From positions 1 through 16,370 of the forward strand of contig CAXTTS010000057.1 of assembly GCA_964247265.1 (NCBI GenBank): DNA of 16,370 bases. Reading direction: 5' to 3'. Under the pieces are notes generated by a model that saw only the letters and a list, made by a program, of their open reading frames with translations, made no database searches and was not told the DNA's origin. Below are positions 1 through 7,727 of this stretch, one piece after another. Source of the DNA: Alterirhizorhabdus sp964247265 (GTDB lineage Bacteria > Pseudomonadota > Alphaproteobacteria > Sphingomonadales > Sphingomonadaceae). The position numbers and the translations under genes are program-made. How positions within the stretch are numbered: position 1 is the first letter of the stretch; each line of letters opens with the position of its first letter.

Positions 1-664
1 GCCACGGCCAGAAGCCGCCCGCCGTACCCGCATCCACGATCCGCACCGGCCCCAGCGCCCGCCCGGTGGCACCGAGCCGCTGGAACCAGGCGACCTGCGC
101 GAAATCATAGGCGCCGGGCACCGCCGCCGGCGCCGGCGGCATCAGCCGGGCACGCATCGCCACGCGCCCGCCCGGTTGCAGCCCGGCCGGCATGTCCTGC
201 TCGGCCACGTTCACCCGCACCCGCGGCGGCAGGTTCGCTGAGGTATCGGGGACGAGCGTCAGCCGCACCGTCTCCCGAGCCGGCTGCGGCTCCACCGCCT
301 CGACTTGGCTTTCGAAAATCGCGATGGTTGCCCGCGCCAGACGCGGCGCGCGCACCTGCTCGCTGCGCCACCACATGATCGCGCAGCCCAGCGCCATCAT
401 CAGCGCCGCCCAGGCCAGCGCCCGCCCCAGCCGCCCGCCGCCGGGCACCAGCGCGCAGCCGGCGCTCAGCCCCAGCATGGCCAGCACGAAGCCTGCCCAG
501 CGCGCCTCGCCGGGCAGCAGGAACCACGCGCTGATGCCCGCTCCCAGCGCCACCGGCAGCCACAATGGCAGCTGGTCCCGCTCCGCCTCCAGCCAGGTTT
601 CGATCCACCCCGGCAGGGCACGGATCGGCGGCCACCAGTCGGTTTGTCGCCGGCGGGGTGCCAT
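1..664 (-). CDS. comEC: ComEC/Rec2-family DNA-uptake channel, N-terminal part (runs off the window)
   Basis: ComEC forms the inner-membrane channel for single-stranded DNA during natural transformation. Only the first 221 codons are present; the reading frame is open to the left edge. The protein starts MAPRRRQTDWWPP. Two hydrophobic segments follow at about residues 34-68 and 78-98, then a soluble stretch typical of the DUF4131 region, including PGAYDFAQVAWFQRLGATG near residues 184-202, a characteristic ComEC motif. The start at 664 is not certain: an in-frame ATG at 694 would add ten residues (MPGTIGTAPS), and neither has a clear Shine-Dalgarno sequence. It is divergent from gltX, an arrangement I associate with sphingomonads. 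The family assignment is strong; whether the cell is competent cannot be judged from this fragment. Confidence 0.85.
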   Translation of the reverse strand, partial: MAPRRRQTDWWPPIRALPGWIETWLEAERDQLPLWLPVALGAGISAWFLLPGEARWAGFVLAMLGLSAGCALVPGGGRLGRALAWAALMMALGCAIMWWRSEQVRAPRLARATIAIFESQVEAVEPQPARETVRLTLVPDTSANLPPRVRVNVAEQDMPAGLQPGGRVAMRARLMPPAPAAVPGAYDFAQVAWFQRLGATGRALGPVRIVDAGTAGGFWPW

Positions 665-815
665 GCTAGGGGCGGTGCCGATCGTGCCGGGCATCCGGCA
701 TGCGTAGAGCGGATCGCCACGGCGCGGAACCGCCCTGCTGGGGTTTCATCGCGATTTGTCGGCCGGCGCGCTCCTTCTGCGCGATCCGGCGATCGCCTGC
801 CGGGAGTGTGGATTG
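665..815. promoter_or_regulatory. Divergent intergenic region between comEC and gltX
   Basis: About 150 bases between two divergent genes must hold both promoters, because no other upstream region is available to either gene. I could not pick out convincing -35/-10 hexamers, an operator or a riboswitch. The right end carries the GGGAG sequence (802-806) that I use as the gltX ribosome binding site. Confidence 0.4.
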
Positions 816-2285
816 GTGGCAAGCGCGGACGATGTTGTGGCGGCAAATGCGACGGCCGAAAAGGCGGTGGTCACGCGCTTCGCTCCCTCACCCACCGGTT
901 TCCTGCACATCGGCGGAGCGCGCACCGCCTTGTTCAACTGGCTGTTCGCGCGGCATCATGGCGGCAAGTTCCTGCTCCGCATCGAGGATACGGATCGCGC
1001 CCGCTCCACCCAGCCGGCGATCGAGGCGATCATCGACGGGATGCGCTGGCTCGGCCTCGACTGGGATGGCGATGCGGTGTTCCAGTTCGCCCGCGCCGCC
1101 CGTCACGCCGAGGTGGCGAACACGCTGCTGGCGCACGGCCACGCCTATAAGTGCTTCGCCACGGCAGAGGAGCTGGAGCAGATGCGCGCCGAGCAGAAGG
1201 CCGCCAAGCTGCCGATGCGCTACGATGGCCGCTGGCGCGATCGCTCGCCCGACGAGGCGCCGCCGGGCGCGCCGTTCGTGGTGCGCCTGCGCGCGCCGCA
1301 GACCGGCGCCGTGACGATCGAGGATCGCGTGCAGGGTGCCGTCACCGTCCAGAATGCCGAGCTGGACGACATGGTGCTGCTCCGTTCGGACGGCACGCCC
1401 ACCTATATGCTGGCGGTGGTGGTCGACGATCATGACATGGGCGTCACCCACGTCATCCGCGGCGACGATCACCTCAACAACGCCTTCCGCCAGCTCGCCT
1501 TGATCCGCGCGATGGATGCGGCGGAGGGCGGCTGGCCCGATCCGGTCTACGCGCATGTGCCGCTGATCCACGGCGCGGATGGCGCCAAGCTTTCCAAACG
1601 CCACGGCGCGCTCGGCGTCGAGGCCTATCGGGACGATCTCGGCATCCTTCCCGAAGCGTTGAACAATTATCTGCTGCGGCTCGGCTGGGGGCATGGCGAC
1701 GACGAGATCATCAGCCGCGAACAGGCCGTGAAATGGTTCGACATCGCCGGGGTCGGCCGCTCGCCGTCCCGTTTCGATACCAAGAAGCTGGAAAGCCTCA
1801 ACGGCCATTATCTGCGCGAGGCGGACGATGCGCGGCTCGCGGCGCTCGTCGCCCCGGCCGTGGCCGCTGCCGCCGGGCGAAAATTGCAGCCAGGCGACGA
1901 TGGATTGCTGCGCCGCGCCATGCCGTTTCTGAAACCGCGCGCCAAGGATCTGCGCGATCTGGCGGACGCTGCCGCATTTCTGTTTCGCACCCGCCCGTTG
2001 GACATGGACGAGCGCGCGTTTTCGCTGCTAGACCCTGCGGCGGTCGATCTGCTCGCAAAAGCGAGACAGGCGATCGAGGCGGTGGCGGACTGGAGCGCTC
2101 AAGCGCTGGAGGACGCCGTCCGCAGGGTTGCGGAAGAAGCCGGGATCGGGCTTGGCAAGGTAGCGCAGCCGCTTCGTGCGGCGCTGACCGGCCGGACCAC
2201 CTCTCCCGGCATATTCGACGTGCTGGCTCTTCTCGGCCGCGAGGAGAGCCTCGGCCGCTTGTCGGACAGGCTGGCGGCCGGTTGA
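816..2285 (+). CDS. gltX: Glutamyl-tRNA synthetase (class I)
   Basis: Charges tRNA-Glu with glutamate in the cytosol. Counting from the GTG at 816 (489 residues, normal for the family), the Rossmann-fold HIGH signature appears as HIGG at residues 31-34 after RFAPSPTGFL, and the KMSKS signature as KLSKR at 258-262; LLRIEDTDR, typical of GluRS, lies between them. The C-terminal third is the helical anticodon-binding domain. The frame is open further upstream to a TTG at 756. I prefer GTG 816 or TTG 813 because GGGAG at 802-806 sits 6-9 bases before them and the family normally begins only a few residues before the V-TRFAPSPTG strand. Even so there are about 17 extra N-terminal residues. gltA follows after 30 bases on the same strand, so the two are probably co-transcribed. 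Confidence 0.96.
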   Translation: MASADDVVAANATAEKAVVTRFAPSPTGFLHIGGARTALFNWLFARHHGGKFLLRIEDTDRARSTQPAIEAIIDGMRWLGLDWDGDAVFQFARAARHAEVANTLLAHGHAYKCFATAEELEQMRAEQKAAKLPMRYDGRWRDRSPDEAPPGAPFVVRLRAPQTGAVTIEDRVQGAVTVQNAELDDMVLLRSDGTPTYMLAVVVDDHDMGVTHVIRGDDHLNNAFRQLALIRAMDAAEGGWPDPVYAHVPLIHGADGAKLSKRHGALGVEAYRDDLGILPEALNNYLLRLGWGHGDDEIISREQAVKWFDIAGVGRSPSRFDTKKLESLNGHYLREADDARLAALVAPAVAAAAGRKLQPGDDGLLRRAMPFLKPRAKDLRDLADAAAFLFRTRPLDMDERAFSLLDPAAVDLLAKARQAIEAVADWSAQALEDAVRRVAEEAGIGLGKVAQPLRAALTGRTTSPGIFDVLALLGREESLGRLSDRLAAG

Positions 2286-2300
2286 TCTTGATCCGATTCA

Positions 2301-2306
2301 AAGGAG
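2301..2306 (+). promoter_or_regulatory. Ribosome binding site of gltA
   Basis: AAGGAG is a strong Shine-Dalgarno match nine bases before the ATG at 2316. It fixes the gltA start and gives gltA its own efficient initiation in the short gltX-gltA gap. Confidence 0.8.
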
Positions 2307-2315
2307 TGAAGGCAT

Positions 2316-3602
2316 ATGGGGGACGGCAGCGCCAAGGTCGATTTCGCTGGAAAGACGACCGACTATAAGGTCCTCTCGGGCACCGTCGGCCCGGATGTCA
2401 TCGATATACGCAAACTCTACGCCAATACCGGCGCCTTCACCTTCGATCCGGGCTTCACCTCCACCGCCAGCTGCGAATCGAACATTACCTATATCGATGG
2501 CGATGCCGGCGTGCTGCTGCACCGCGGCTACCCGATCGATCAGCTGGCCGAAAAGTCCAGCTTCATGGAAGTGGCCTATCTGCTGCTGAACGAAGAACTG
2601 CCGAGCAAGGCCGAACTCGACAAGTTCACCTACACGATCAGCCGGCACACGATGCTGCACGAGCAGCTTTCCACCTTCTACCGCGGTTTCCGCCGCGATG
2701 CGCATCCGATGGCGATCATGTGCGGCGTCGTCGGCGCGCTGTCCGCGTTCTACCACGACTCCACCGATATCGCCGATCCGTACCAGCGGATGGTCGCGAG
2801 CCACCGGCTGATCGCCAAGATGCCGACGATCGCGGCGATGGCGTATAAATATTCGATCGGCCAGCCCTTCCTCTATCCGCGCAACGATCTCAGCTACACC
2901 GGCAACTTCCTGCGCATGACGTTCGGCGTGCCGGCCGAGGAATATGTCGTCGATCCGGTGATCGAGGATGCGATGGACAAGATCTTCATCCTCCACGCCG
3001 ATCACGAGCAGAATGCCTCCACCTCCACGGTGCGTCTGGCGGGTTCGTCCGGCGCCAATCCGTTCGCCTGCATCGCGGCGGGCATCGCCTGCCTCTGGGG
3101 GCCGGCGCATGGCGGCGCGAACGAGGCCGCGCTCAACATGCTGCGCGAGATCGGCACGCCGGATCGCATCCCGGAATATATCGCCCGCGCCAAGAACAAG
3201 GACGATCCGTTCCGCCTGATGGGCTTCGGCCATCGCGTCTACAAGAATTTCGATCCCCGCGCGAAGGTGCTGTCCAAGGCGGCGACCGAGGTGCTCGACA
3301 AGATGGGCCGCAACGATCCGGTGCTCGATACCGCGCGCGAGCTTGAGCGGATTGCGCTCAGCGACCCTTATTTCATCGACAAGAAGCTGTATCCGAACGT
3401 CGACTTCTACTCGGGCGTGATTCTCTCGGCGATCGGCTTCCCGACGACGATGTTCACCGTGCTGTTCGCCCTTGCCCGTACCGTCGGGTGGGTCGCGCAG
3501 TGGAACGAGATGATCTCGGATCCCGAGCAGAAGATCGGCCGTCCGCGCCAGCTCTACACTGGCCCGGCGCAGCGCGACTACATACCGGTCGCCAGCCGCT
3601 GA
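2316..3602 (+). CDS. gltA: Citrate synthase (type II, hexameric bacterial form)
   Basis: Condenses oxaloacetate with acetyl-CoA to give citrate, the entry step of the TCA cycle. The 428-residue length is that of the hexameric Gram-negative enzyme. The three catalytic residues are visible: His265 in GPAHGGANEAAL, His306 in GFGHRVYKNFDPRAKVL and Asp363 in NVDFYSGV, matching His264, His305 and Asp362 of the E. coli enzyme. The N-terminal beta-rich region (FTFDPGFTSTASCESNITYIDG) is the extra domain found in this type. The ATG at 2316 has a strong ribosome binding site. It lies downstream of gltX and ends in a strong inverted repeat. Nothing in the sequence suggests loss of function. Confidence 0.98.
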   Translation: MGDGSAKVDFAGKTTDYKVLSGTVGPDVIDIRKLYANTGAFTFDPGFTSTASCESNITYIDGDAGVLLHRGYPIDQLAEKSSFMEVAYLLLNEELPSKAELDKFTYTISRHTMLHEQLSTFYRGFRRDAHPMAIMCGVVGALSAFYHDSTDIADPYQRMVASHRLIAKMPTIAAMAYKYSIGQPFLYPRNDLSYTGNFLRMTFGVPAEEYVVDPVIEDAMDKIFILHADHEQNASTSTVRLAGSSGANPFACIAAGIACLWGPAHGGANEAALNMLREIGTPDRIPEYIARAKNKDDPFRLMGFGHRVYKNFDPRAKVLSKAATEVLDKMGRNDPVLDTARELERIALSDPYFIDKKLYPNVDFYSGVILSAIGFPTTMFTVLFALARTVGWVAQWNEMISDPEQKIGRPRQLYTGPAQRDYIPVASR

Positions 3603-3607
3603 CCCGA

Positions 3608-3652
3608 CGAAGCGACACCGGCGCTGCCCGTAGGCAGGCCGGTGTCGCTTCG
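3608..3652. terminator. Inverted repeat between convergent gltA and the histidine-kinase gene
   Basis: Arms 3608-3622 (CGAAGCGACACCGGC) and 3638-3652 are perfect complements over 15 bases. Inside them a further 5-base stem (CTGCC / GGCAG, 3624-3628 with 3633-3637) closes on the four-base loop CGTA, leaving one bulged G. The hairpin starts six bases after the gltA stop and ends six bases before the kinase stop, so it can serve both strands. There is no T-tract on either side, so it may be Rho-aided or act as a 3'-end stabiliser rather than a classical intrinsic terminator. Confidence 0.75.
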
Positions 3653-3657
3653 ATCCG

Positions 3658-4992
3658 CTACGCCGCCGGCAGCGTCAGCGTGAAGCGGGCACCTTGGCCC
3701 GGCGCGCTCTCCACCGTGATGTCGCCGCCCATCGCCCGCGCCAGACGCCGGGAGATATAGAGGCCGAGCCCGGTGCCGCCCGGCTCCGACGGATCGACCC
3801 GCTCGAACTTGTCGAAGATGCGCGCCTGATCCTCCGGCGCCAGACCCTTGCCCTGATCTGCCACCGTGATCGAGGCGGCAGGATGACCCGGCCCGCACCG
3901 CACCGACAGCGTGGCGCCCTCCGGCGAGTAGCGCACGGCATTGCCGATCAGATTGACGAGGATCTGCAACACCCGCCGGAAATCGCCGAGCGCCGGCACG
4001 GTCTCCTCGTCGCCGGGCCGATCGATCCGCACCAGCCTGTCCGCCGCACGCACGCCCAGCAGGCCCGCGGCCCGGCGGCAGATGTCGGCCAAGTCGATCG
4101 GCTCCGGCGCGACGCGGAAGTCCGGCCGTTCGATCGCCTGCAGATCGACGAGGTCGCCAACCAGGGCGAGCAGATGCCGGCCGGCCGTTGCGATGTCCCC
4201 GGCATAGGTCGCGTAATCGCGGCGCAGCGGGCCATCCGACTGCGTGCGGATCGTCTCGGCATTGGCGACGATCCGGTCGAGCGGCCCGCGCAGTGCCGCA
4301 TCGAGCCGCTCGCCGAAGGCGTCTGCCTCCGGCGTCTGGTTCGGCGTCGGGCGCGCCGATGGCGGCGGCGCGATCGTCGCGCCGCCGCTGAACCCCGAAA
4401 AACCGCCCTGCCCGTCAAGCAGCGGCACACCGGAAAGACGCACATGCGTATCCGAGCCGGTCAGCGTCGCCGGCTGGTCGTCGAACCGGCGGTGCATCGC
4501 CACCGCCTCCAGAATCGGCAACGCCCCATCCTGCCCGGGGAGCAGCGTGAACAAGCGGGTGAGCGGATCGCCGGTGGCGATACCGGCTTGCGGCGGCGAC
4601 AGGTCGGTCAGTCTCAGCGCGCCATCCGTCTGCCAGGTCCAGTCGGTTCCGGCGCGCAGGAAATCCTGCTCGCGCACGCGTTCGTCTGCCGATGCCGGCG
4701 CGGCGACACGCCGCGTCCAGCCGGCCAGCGCCAGGGCTATCCCGTCCTGCCGGGGCTCGGCACGCACCCAGAGATCGAGATCGCCCTCTTCATCGGCGAC
4801 GATCACGCTGCGCGACACGACGATTCCGATACGCTGCACCAGCCGGACCAGCGATGCCAATTGGGGCGGCGCGATCACGCCGCCATCCTGTCCGCCCGCG
4901 CGCAGGTGGAGAGCGGTCAGGTCGGGGTGCGCCTCCAGCAGCCTGCCGTTTCGGTCGACGAGGCCACGCACCGGCCCGACAGCCTGGTTCAT
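3658..4992 (-). CDS. Cytosolic histidine-kinase-like protein with degenerate H-box
   Basis: A 444-residue protein with no membrane segment. The N-terminal half holds two sensor-like segments: residues 8-95, and a PAS-like one from about 110 that begins DWTWQTDGALRLTDLSP. A proline-rich linker (206-222) leads to the dimerisation helices (about 226-290). There the expected H-E-L-R-T-P pattern reads D-A-A-L-R-G-P (231-237), so Ala232 stands where the phosphorylated His should be. The ATP-binding domain looks complete: N-box with Asn347 and Asn351, G1 box VADQGKGL (377-384), F-box IFDKFERV (392-399) and G2 box GGTGLGLY (405-412). It may bind ATP but is not expected to autophosphorylate at the usual site. 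Its ATG overlaps the DUF2336 stop by four bases (ATGA), so the two are translationally coupled. No receiver-domain gene lies nearby. Confidence 0.85.
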   Translation of the reverse strand: MNQAVGPVRGLVDRNGRLLEAHPDLTALHLRAGGQDGGVIAPPQLASLVRLVQRIGIVVSRSVIVADEEGDLDLWVRAEPRQDGIALALAGWTRRVAAPASADERVREQDFLRAGTDWTWQTDGALRLTDLSPPQAGIATGDPLTRLFTLLPGQDGALPILEAVAMHRRFDDQPATLTGSDTHVRLSGVPLLDGQGGFSGFSGGATIAPPPSARPTPNQTPEADAFGERLDAALRGPLDRIVANAETIRTQSDGPLRRDYATYAGDIATAGRHLLALVGDLVDLQAIERPDFRVAPEPIDLADICRRAAGLLGVRAADRLVRIDRPGDEETVPALGDFRRVLQILVNLIGNAVRYSPEGATLSVRCGPGHPAASITVADQGKGLAPEDQARIFDKFERVDPSEPGGTGLGLYISRRLARAMGGDITVESAPGQGARFTLTLPAA

Positions 4993-6092
4993 CGGCCACC
5001 ACCGGGCGCAAGCGCGGCGATGGACTGGAGGTAGACCCGGTCGAGCCGAAACAAGGTGAGTGCCGAATAGGCCCGCTGCGGCGTCAGCGTGCCATAGGCA
5101 TCCAGCCGGTCCGCGAGCGCATCGTCATCCTCCCCGGTCGATAACCGCAACATCAGATCGGCCGCCATCTCCACCGCCATGCCTGCGCCCCGACAGAGCA
5201 GCAACAGGCGACCGGCATCGGGATCGACCATCATGTCCCATGCCGGAGCGAACTCCACTCCGATCCGGACGGAAAGCGCCGCCGCAGCCAGCGCCGGCTC
5301 CCCATACGCCGTGACCGCCACGATCCAGCCGTCGTCCAGACGCCCCCGAAGGTGGAGCGCGCGAGCCAGTGCCCTCGCCAGCCCGGCGAGCGTCTCCCCC
5401 TCGTCATAGCCGGCGAGCGCAGCCTCCGCCGCCCGGGCGATCGCGGCGTCGATCGATGCAAGGTCCGCCGCCTGGCTCGCCACGACATAGTCGCGCAGCG
5501 CCGCCGCCACCTGCCAGACCAGCCGGTGCTGCGCCTCCGCCGGCAATTCGGCCTCCGCGAGCAGCGGGGCACCGACCGCATCGCGACCGATGCGCGCAGC
5601 GGCGTCGAAGCGACGAGCCGCCGCTGCGACCGCGCCGTCATCGTCCCCGACCAGCAAAGCGAGCGGATCGACCGGCAGCCGGGCTTCGAGATCGGCGTCG
5701 CGGCGGCGAGCGAGCCGCAGTCGCGCGATCAGCCGCCCTTCCTCGGCCCGCCGCGCCAGCGTGGCGACGATCGCCGGATCGCGCAGCGCGCCGCTTCGCT
5801 CCAGTATCGGTGCGGCGATCGGGATGCGGCTGGAGGCGAGCGACTCCGCCAGCATCGGTCGATCGGCGAAGGCTTCCGCCAGCTGCCGGCGCAGCACGCG
5901 CTCTACGGCGCCGGTCAGGTCGGCGAGCAGGCGGGCGATCGTCACGCGATCGTCGTCGCGCAGGCGCCCGTCCAGCGGCAGGAACAGATCGGCCGCCGCC
6001 ACCTCGCGCCGGGCACGGCCGAGCAAAGCGACACGTGCGGGATCCGCGACAAGCCACTGGGTTGGGGAGGGAGCGGGATCGGCAGCGGGCAT
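4989..6092 (-). CDS. DUF2336-family protein
   Basis: A 367-residue, Ala/Arg/Leu-rich, almost wholly helical soluble protein, with no signal peptide and no membrane helix. Family membership is judged from the overall pattern: repeated helix pairs such as LLADLTGAVERVLRRQLAEAF and LARRAEEGRLIARLRLARR, and the C-terminal RAYSALTLFRLD segment. DUF2336 is an alphaproteobacterial family with no settled biochemical role that I know of. The gene directly precedes the kinase-like gene with an ATGA overlap, pointing to a shared job, perhaps as partner or scaffold (inference). The start ATG at 6092 has no visible Shine-Dalgarno sequence. A CtrA-like box ends 23 bases upstream, so a very short leader or leaderless mRNA is possible. 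Confidence 0.7.
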   Translation of the reverse strand: MPAADPAPSPTQWLVADPARVALLGRARREVAAADLFLPLDGRLRDDDRVTIARLLADLTGAVERVLRRQLAEAFADRPMLAESLASSRIPIAAPILERSGALRDPAIVATLARRAEEGRLIARLRLARRRDADLEARLPVDPLALLVGDDDGAVAAAARRFDAAARIGRDAVGAPLLAEAELPAEAQHRLVWQVAAALRDYVVASQAADLASIDAAIARAAEAALAGYDEGETLAGLARALARALHLRGRLDDGWIVAVTAYGEPALAAAALSVRIGVEFAPAWDMMVDPDAGRLLLLCRGAGMAVEMAADLMLRLSTGEDDDALADRLDAYGTLTPQRAYSALTLFRLDRVYLQSIAALAPGGGR

Positions 6093-6115
6093 GCGGCGGT
6101 GATAAACGGATGTCG

Positions 6116-6130
6116 TTAACAGCCTGCTAA
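6116..6130 (-). promoter_or_regulatory. CtrA-like box upstream of the DUF2336 gene
   Basis: Read toward DUF2336 the site is TTAGCAGGCTGTTAA: TTAG-N7-TTAA, one mismatch from the CtrA consensus TTAA-N7-TTAA. It overlaps the TAG stop (6127-6129) of the upstream gene and lies 23 bases before the DUF2336 ATG. TTAA is rare in sequence this GC-rich. The match is suggestive only; part of it is constrained by the stop codon. Confidence 0.3.
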
Positions 6131-7353
6131 ACGCGCCCGCCGGCTACCGCCCGCCATAGCCGATGCTGCACGAAGGCGACGCTGCCGACCGCATAGATCG
6201 CCAGGACTGTGGTTCCAGCAAGCCACGATCCCAGCGCGACGACGGGCAGCATGAGCCAGATCAGCCCATCCACGCTGGCCAGCCAGATCGGCAATGGCAC
6301 GCCCGCAACGGCGGCGAAGATCATGCGCTCGCGACGCAGCCCCAGCATTGCGACCACGGTGATCGCGACGATCAACCAGCATCCCCACCCCTGCGCCGCC
6401 GCGAGATCGGCGTCGAGCAGCAGCAGCGCCCCCGCCGCCCCGCCTGTGCGAACCGCCTGAACCGTGCGCGATTTGCCCGGCGGCTCCATCCGCACACCGG
6501 CCAGCCGCCCGCCGATCGCAGCCGCCGGGCCCGAAAGCAGCAGCAACGCGAGCGCCGTCCAGCACCAGCCGAACAAGGCGAAGGGCAGCGCCAGCAACGC
6601 CAGCGCCGCAGCGCCGGCGTCAATCCAGCCGGGCAGCAGGCCGCGTCGCAGGAGCGGCAGCGCCATGTGCCTGACGAGCGGTGGGAACAGCAAAGTGGAC
6701 GGCCAATCCTCCGCTGCGCCGCTCGCCCCGTCGATCAGCGCGCGGTCCAGCCCATCCACCGACATCACCCGGTCGGCGATCATCACCGGCGCCGTGCTTT
6801 CGTCATAGGCGGCGATGCGGACGGCACCCTCCTGCACCGCGCGGCGCAGCAGGGTCGATTCGAGATCCCACTCGCCCAGCTTCGCCGCCGTATGGTGCAA
6901 TCGCGCACCGTCGATCAGCAGCAGCCCGCCCCACCGCGCGCCGGCGTCGATCCGTTCGAATGCGGCATGGGCGTTGTCGTCGGGAACCGTGAGCAACGCC
7001 GGCGGCGCTCCGCCCGACACCCGCGCGACGACGGCGGCATGGGCGACGCAGCCATCGGCGATCACCAGCAGGGCTTCTTCCGGGTGGATGCGGTCGGTCG
7101 CATCGGCGATGCCCCGCGCGATCTCCACCCGCAGCCCATCGCGGCGCAGGCGGTCGATCGCGGCCGTCAGGGTGGCGGGCAATCGCTCGACAAGGATGAT
7201 GATCGGCGCGGCACCGGCCGCCCACGCCAGCCGCGCCTGATGCTCGATCAGCGTTCCGCCAGCCAGCGGCAGGCTGGCACGCAGCACATCGGCCGCGCCC
7301 TCGCGCGGATCGTCGGCCGCCCGACAGGCGGAAATCAGTGCGGCCAGCGCCAC
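6127..7353 (-). CDS. Fusion of nucleotidyltransferase-like and CDP-alcohol-phosphotransferase-like membrane domain, probably non-catalytic
   Basis: 408 residues from the GTG at 7353, chosen because AAGG (7361-7364) lies seven bases upstream and the frame before it reads as non-protein. Residues 1-220 resemble the NTP-transferase fold: LPLAGGTLIEHQARLAWAAG (28-47), then a strand IIILVE, and LLVIADGCVAH (95-105) where the metal-binding Asp would fall at D100. The usual G-x-G-x-R loop near the N-terminus is absent. From residue 221 the pattern LLFPPLVRHMALPLL, then a helix after GLLPGW and several membrane helices (about 246-273, 323-339, 344-361, 364-390), recalls the membrane half of inositol-phosphate cytidylyltransferase/DIPP synthase fusions. 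The Asp-rich D-G-x2-A-R signature seems replaced by AAIGGRLAG (278-286). The fold assignment is moderate; loss of activity is inferred. Confidence 0.5.
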   Translation of the reverse strand: MALAALISACRAADDPREGAADVLRASLPLAGGTLIEHQARLAWAAGAAPIIILVERLPATLTAAIDRLRRDGLRVEIARGIADATDRIHPEEALLVIADGCVAHAAVVARVSGGAPPALLTVPDDNAHAAFERIDAGARWGGLLLIDGARLHHTAAKLGEWDLESTLLRRAVQEGAVRIAAYDESTAPVMIADRVMSVDGLDRALIDGASGAAEDWPSTLLFPPLVRHMALPLLRRGLLPGWIDAGAAALALLALPFALFGWCWTALALLLLSGPAAAIGGRLAGVRMEPPGKSRTVQAVRTGGAAGALLLLDADLAAAQGWGCWLIVAITVVAMLGLRRERMIFAAVAGVPLPIWLASVDGLIWLMLPVVALGSWLAGTTVLAIYAVGSVAFVQHRLWRAVAGGRV

Positions 7354-7427
7354 GATACTGCCTTCATGGCAAACCGATAGGCCGGGACAATGAAGTTGCA
7401 AAGCGATGACGGCGTGGCGGCGCCCGA

Positions 7428-7727
7428 TCAGGCGGTAAAGGCGCCCACCGCTTCGTCGATCAGCCGCAGGCTGGCGGGATCGCCCGGCACGCCGCGCGCG
7501 CTGGCGGATGCCAGTTCCATCAGATCCACCGCGCCGAAGCTGGCGGCCAGCCCGTGGAGACGCCACGCCGCCGCCTGCCAATTGGCATCGCAGCGCGCCC
7601 GCCGCAGCAGATCGGCCAGACCGCTCGCGCTCGCGACGAACGCCCCGCGCAACTCCGCGACAAGCGCCGGATCGTCGCCGACTGCCGCCGCGAGCGCGCT
7701 GTGCAAGGCTCCGGGATCGTAAGACAT
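7428..7727 (-). CDS. Small Hpt-fold protein lacking the phospho-accepting histidine
   Basis: 99 residues, one four-helix Hpt-like domain. The core AAWRLHGLAASFGAVDLMEL (53-72) aligns closely with the CheA P1 / Hpt core A-A-H-x-I-K-G-x-A-x-x-F-G. Trp55 occupies the phospho-histidine position and His58 occupies the conserved lysine position, three residues later. Either the protein no longer carries phosphate, or it uses the shifted His58, which seems unlikely given helix geometry. The ATG at 7727 is supported by AGGA seven bases upstream. It is the first gene of the minus-strand group that continues into the fusion-protein gene 74 bases later, and it is divergent from the coiled-coil gene. The fold call is good; the function is unknown. 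Confidence 0.75.
   Translation of the reverse strand: MSYDPGALHSALAAAVGDDPALVAELRGAFVASASGLADLLRRARCDANWQAAAWRLHGLAASFGAVDLMELASASARGVPGDPASLRLIDEAVGAFTA

Noticed and set aside
105..635. 176-codon minus-strand open frame at the left edge
   Set aside because: Gly/Ala/Arg-rich and out of phase with the comEC frame, which runs open to the edge and carries the ComEC motif.
3694..5034. 446-codon plus-strand open frame opposite the kinase-like gene
   Set aside because: The minus-strand frame carries clear N, G1, F and G2 boxes; the opposite frame is low-complexity and Arg-rich.
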